Below are positions 61,247 through 64,000 of a DNA stretch of 64,000 nt, one piece after another; within the stretch, counting starts at the first letter, position 1; every line of letters starts with the position of its first letter. This DNA is from Paulownia fortunei (taxonomy: Eukaryota; Streptophyta; Magnoliopsida; Lamiales; Paulowniaceae). The stretch is taken from assembly GCA_019321725.1 (NCBI GenBank), contig JAGSPU010001671.1, forward strand, positions 310,001 to 374,000. Reading direction: 5' to 3'. The notes beneath the pieces were generated by a model that ran no database searches, had not been told where the DNA came from, and was given only the letters and a program-made list of their open reading frames with translations. The translations under genes and the position numbers were made by a program.

Positions 61247-64000
61247 GTTTTGCCGGGGTGAAAAGATGCACTAGTCAAGCGAGATAGGAGGACGAGGGGT
61301 CATAATTCCAGGAAACTTGAAATAGTTTCCAAGTCTATCAAGGCGGCTTTCTTAGTCCCTATCAGTTCCCTTGTTTGGTCGAAGAAGTCATGCCATTATA
61401 TCTGATTTAACATGTGAATGGTTTTTGTAAACATTCAAATTCGATGAAGAAAATAGGAAAACCATTAAATCTATGTGCCTTAAGAGTACCAATAGGTATG
61501 GTGCACAATGAGATCACAAAAATGATGAAGGAAACACACAAGTTTCAAGAGTCGATACTTGAGTGCAAAAATAAGACGGCTAGTTAAGATTTTGTGAGGC
61601 TGTCAGGCAAGTAACGTTTGCAGGTTGGTGCATTTATATTAGTTTTTTTTTTTCTAGACATTTAAGAACAGATTAAAAATCAACAATTTATTAACTGATT
61701 TATAAACTTATTAATCATAGTTGTTAATAATTCCTAGTAAAGTGTATTTGGGTATTAAAGAAGCACACTAAAGAAAGAAAAGAACCAACATATGCAAGTG
61801 GCACTCTCAATCACGTTTGCATACCTAATACAGTTGTCAAGTAAAACTTTTTCACACGACACATTTCCTCTAAACAGGGAAGACCATTTCAAACAATTAC
61901 GTTAGCTCTTCCACTCTGGAAAGCCTTTCCAATTAAGTGAATACAAATGCAATAATATAACGTAACAGTCATGTAAACTTAATGCATCATATGCAGCATG
62001 CAGCTTCAACAAGAAATATCTGCACAAGAATTTTTTTGGACACTTTTCATCACAAATAAATATCAACCCCTGTTCTAATCATGAGTAAACATACATTTTA
62101 TGTCCACAAGCAAGGCCATTGAACAATCTCTCCCTATACCAAGCAAATTTGACAGAGTTTAACTAAGTATCAAGAAAATGGTGCACCGACAAGTACCTCA
62201 ACACTTCAAAGTTTATATGAGTTCCATCTTCACGATTGCAAATTATCTAGCCAACAGAATTATCAGCAAATAGAACATGTAAGTTCTGCTGGCAGGCAAA
62301 TTTCCTCTCTCATATTCCAAATCATAAAATACGGTGAGCAAAAATGAATAGATCAGTGTAGCTTATACCATTAAAAGTACAGCATTCAAGCAGTTGGAGA
62401 AAAAACGGGGCACTAAAGAACAAGGCAGTAGGCTGCATGTATGGCAAGCAGAAAGAAAAAAAGAACTCTGATTTTAAAAATCTAACTAATAATGACAGAA
62501 AATTGAAGGAAAGATGAAAAGGCACAAAAAAAGTAGTATCAGTGAGGGACGTATAAAAGGAGCACTACAGATAAAAATAAGGAAGATAAAAACAATTAAG
62601 AAACCTGGTTTGGTGTCAAAATCTGAATCTTAGCTAACAAAATTTCCCTTACTCAATTAACAATTCCTAAAGGAGCTGGCAAGTGGCAAAATGGAAAAAG
62701 AAATGCATCCACAATAACCGCAGTGAACTGTCATCAGAAAAAAAAAAAATACTACATTTACAAGGCAGGATTCATGATCAAAACTTTAAAAGGCAATTAT
62801 GATCTTCTCATGAGTATGACCTACAAATATTGCAGCCCTCAAAGGCAACTAACCGGACACATAATATAAACAAAATCTACACTTGTGAACAAGCATACTT
62901 CGATAGAGAGGTCCATTGCAGCATGCTAAGATCATTAAAGGTATAAAGAACTCCTATGGAAAATGAAACACACAATAGCAAAACCTGGCAACAGGGACAA
63001 ACTAGCTCCCCATCCAGCATACTGTAGGAAACTAAGGATTGCGATGGTCCAAAGACAATCTACACAATGCAGGCTACACGGTTCCATGCAAGCGGAGAAG
63101 AAGTAAAACAATTTAACAGAATTGATATAGAACATGAGCAACAAAGGTTAAATGATGAAACAGTATTAACAGTTGAAATAACAAATCACTTTCAGGAAAA
63201 GAAACCTCATTTGGTTTCACAATGATTAATTTCTCAGCCAAAAGAATTTCCTAGGATTCACCAGAAACAGAAGTGAAGCAGACGGTGGCATGATAATAAA
63301 ACTAGAGGTACTCCAACCTAATGAAACTCTCACATATATAAGTAAGTTGAGTAATGTGGACTATACCATATTTCACTATTCAACTACCAATGTTGAGCAA
63401 TTTAACAGTGGCAATACGGTCCAGTCTATAAACTTTCTTCTTATAATTATACTAGAGAGTAGCCATTAGAATCAGAAAACCTTCAGGCTTTCACAAAATT
63501 CAACATATATTGCATAATTTGAGCTCTAAATTTGATGTGTGCCCATTCGTACATGCATGCCTCCATGCATGTAAGGATGTAACAAATGCATTAGAAAATC
63601 ACTCCACATCCGCTCACCAGAATTTTGCTAGTGTGTAACATAACAGCCACATTCTGTCCTCAGCCCCAAAGATAATGGTCAAGAGGTTTCAAGAAACATA
63701 TGCAGTGTCAGAGAAATAAGACAAAACTCAGGTTAAAGTGATAATCATATACCTAAACAAGTTGTAGAGACAAGATAACGGAAATTGAGGCACTAATCCA
63801 TTTAAATATAAATTTCAAGCATAGCAAGACATCCATTTCACATATACAAATGAACTTTAAAAAGAATTCCCATAAGAACAAGTTATTTATTGACTAGGTA
63901 CCAATATGATACAACAAGATGAGGTTCATATAACTGCAACTGCAGCAAAGACTAATTTAATTTATAATGACCATCCTCACAACCTACAACCAGTTTTTAC
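61247..64000. other. Right-hand flank with no recognised gene
   Basis: TBL 3' UTR at the left. The remaining ~2.5 kb is AT-rich on the plus strand, and I see no exon I can support on either strand. It could be an intron or UTR of a gene beyond the window. Confidence 0.35.

Noticed and set aside
62935..63144. Cysteine- and leucine-rich minus-strand ORF near the right edge
   Set aside because: No family similarity, no signal peptide followed by a regular cysteine pattern, and located in AT-rich sequence.
1..64000. CRISPR arrays, operons, prophage or plasmid functions
   Set aside because: Sequence is plant nuclear DNA; no regularly spaced repeats or bacterial-type genes were seen.

Overview
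This is nuclear DNA of a eudicot plant. The genes have short GT–AG introns and long AT-rich spacers. The families are plant ones: class III peroxidase, plant U-box/ARM ligase, CSLC glucan synthase, TBL acetyltransferase and SAG101. SAG101 is known mainly from eudicots that keep the TIR-NLR/EDS1 immune branch, so a monocot is unlikely. I cannot name the species.

Layout. 1.6-5.0 kb (+): SAM-domain protein. 5.6-6.3 kb (-): AN1 zinc-finger stress protein of the SAP12/PMZ type. 10.2-11.7 kb (+): intronless U-box/ARM E3 ligase. 14.9-15.9 kb (-): intronless peroxidase of the PRX31/PRX63 type. 18.7-21.5 kb (-): SAG101. 22.5-30.3 kb (-): the 18-exon GPI ethanolamine phosphate transferase 1 gene (PIGN). 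31.7-31.9 kb (-): small arabinogalactan-type peptide. 32.8-33.3 kb (-): broken proline-rich GASA14-like locus. 34.1-36.0 kb (-): plastid HMA-fold protein without CxxC. 37.5-41.4 kb (-): viroplasmin/RNase H1-type protein. 43.2-45.8 kb (-): CSLC8. 50.8-51.1 kb: a tRNA-derived SINE with target-site duplication. 53.6-54.7 kb (-): unrecognised candidate exons. 55.5-55.9 kb (-): LTO1 homologue. 58.6-61.2 kb (+): trichome birefringence-like acetyltransferase (TBL19/20/21 group).

No operon logic applies. The neighbours nevertheless match remembered Arabidopsis neighbourhoods: SAP12 beside PRX31, PUB40 beside PRX63, SAG101-GASA14-HMA protein, and PIGN near the RNase H gene. This suggests an ancestral gene order later thinned out in Arabidopsis. 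CSLC8 (xyloglucan backbone) and the TBL (polysaccharide O-acetylation) are both cell-wall genes.

The most consequential observation concerns quality or decay. Many multi-exon genes can be read in their family frame only if single bases, mostly in short homopolymers, are assumed missing (once, extra). Five to six genes are affected, while several others are perfectly open. This looks more like residual assembly indels than mass pseudogenisation. The CSLC8 catalytic-motif lesion and the GASA14-like locus may be real decay. I did not find a convincing previously undescribed system.
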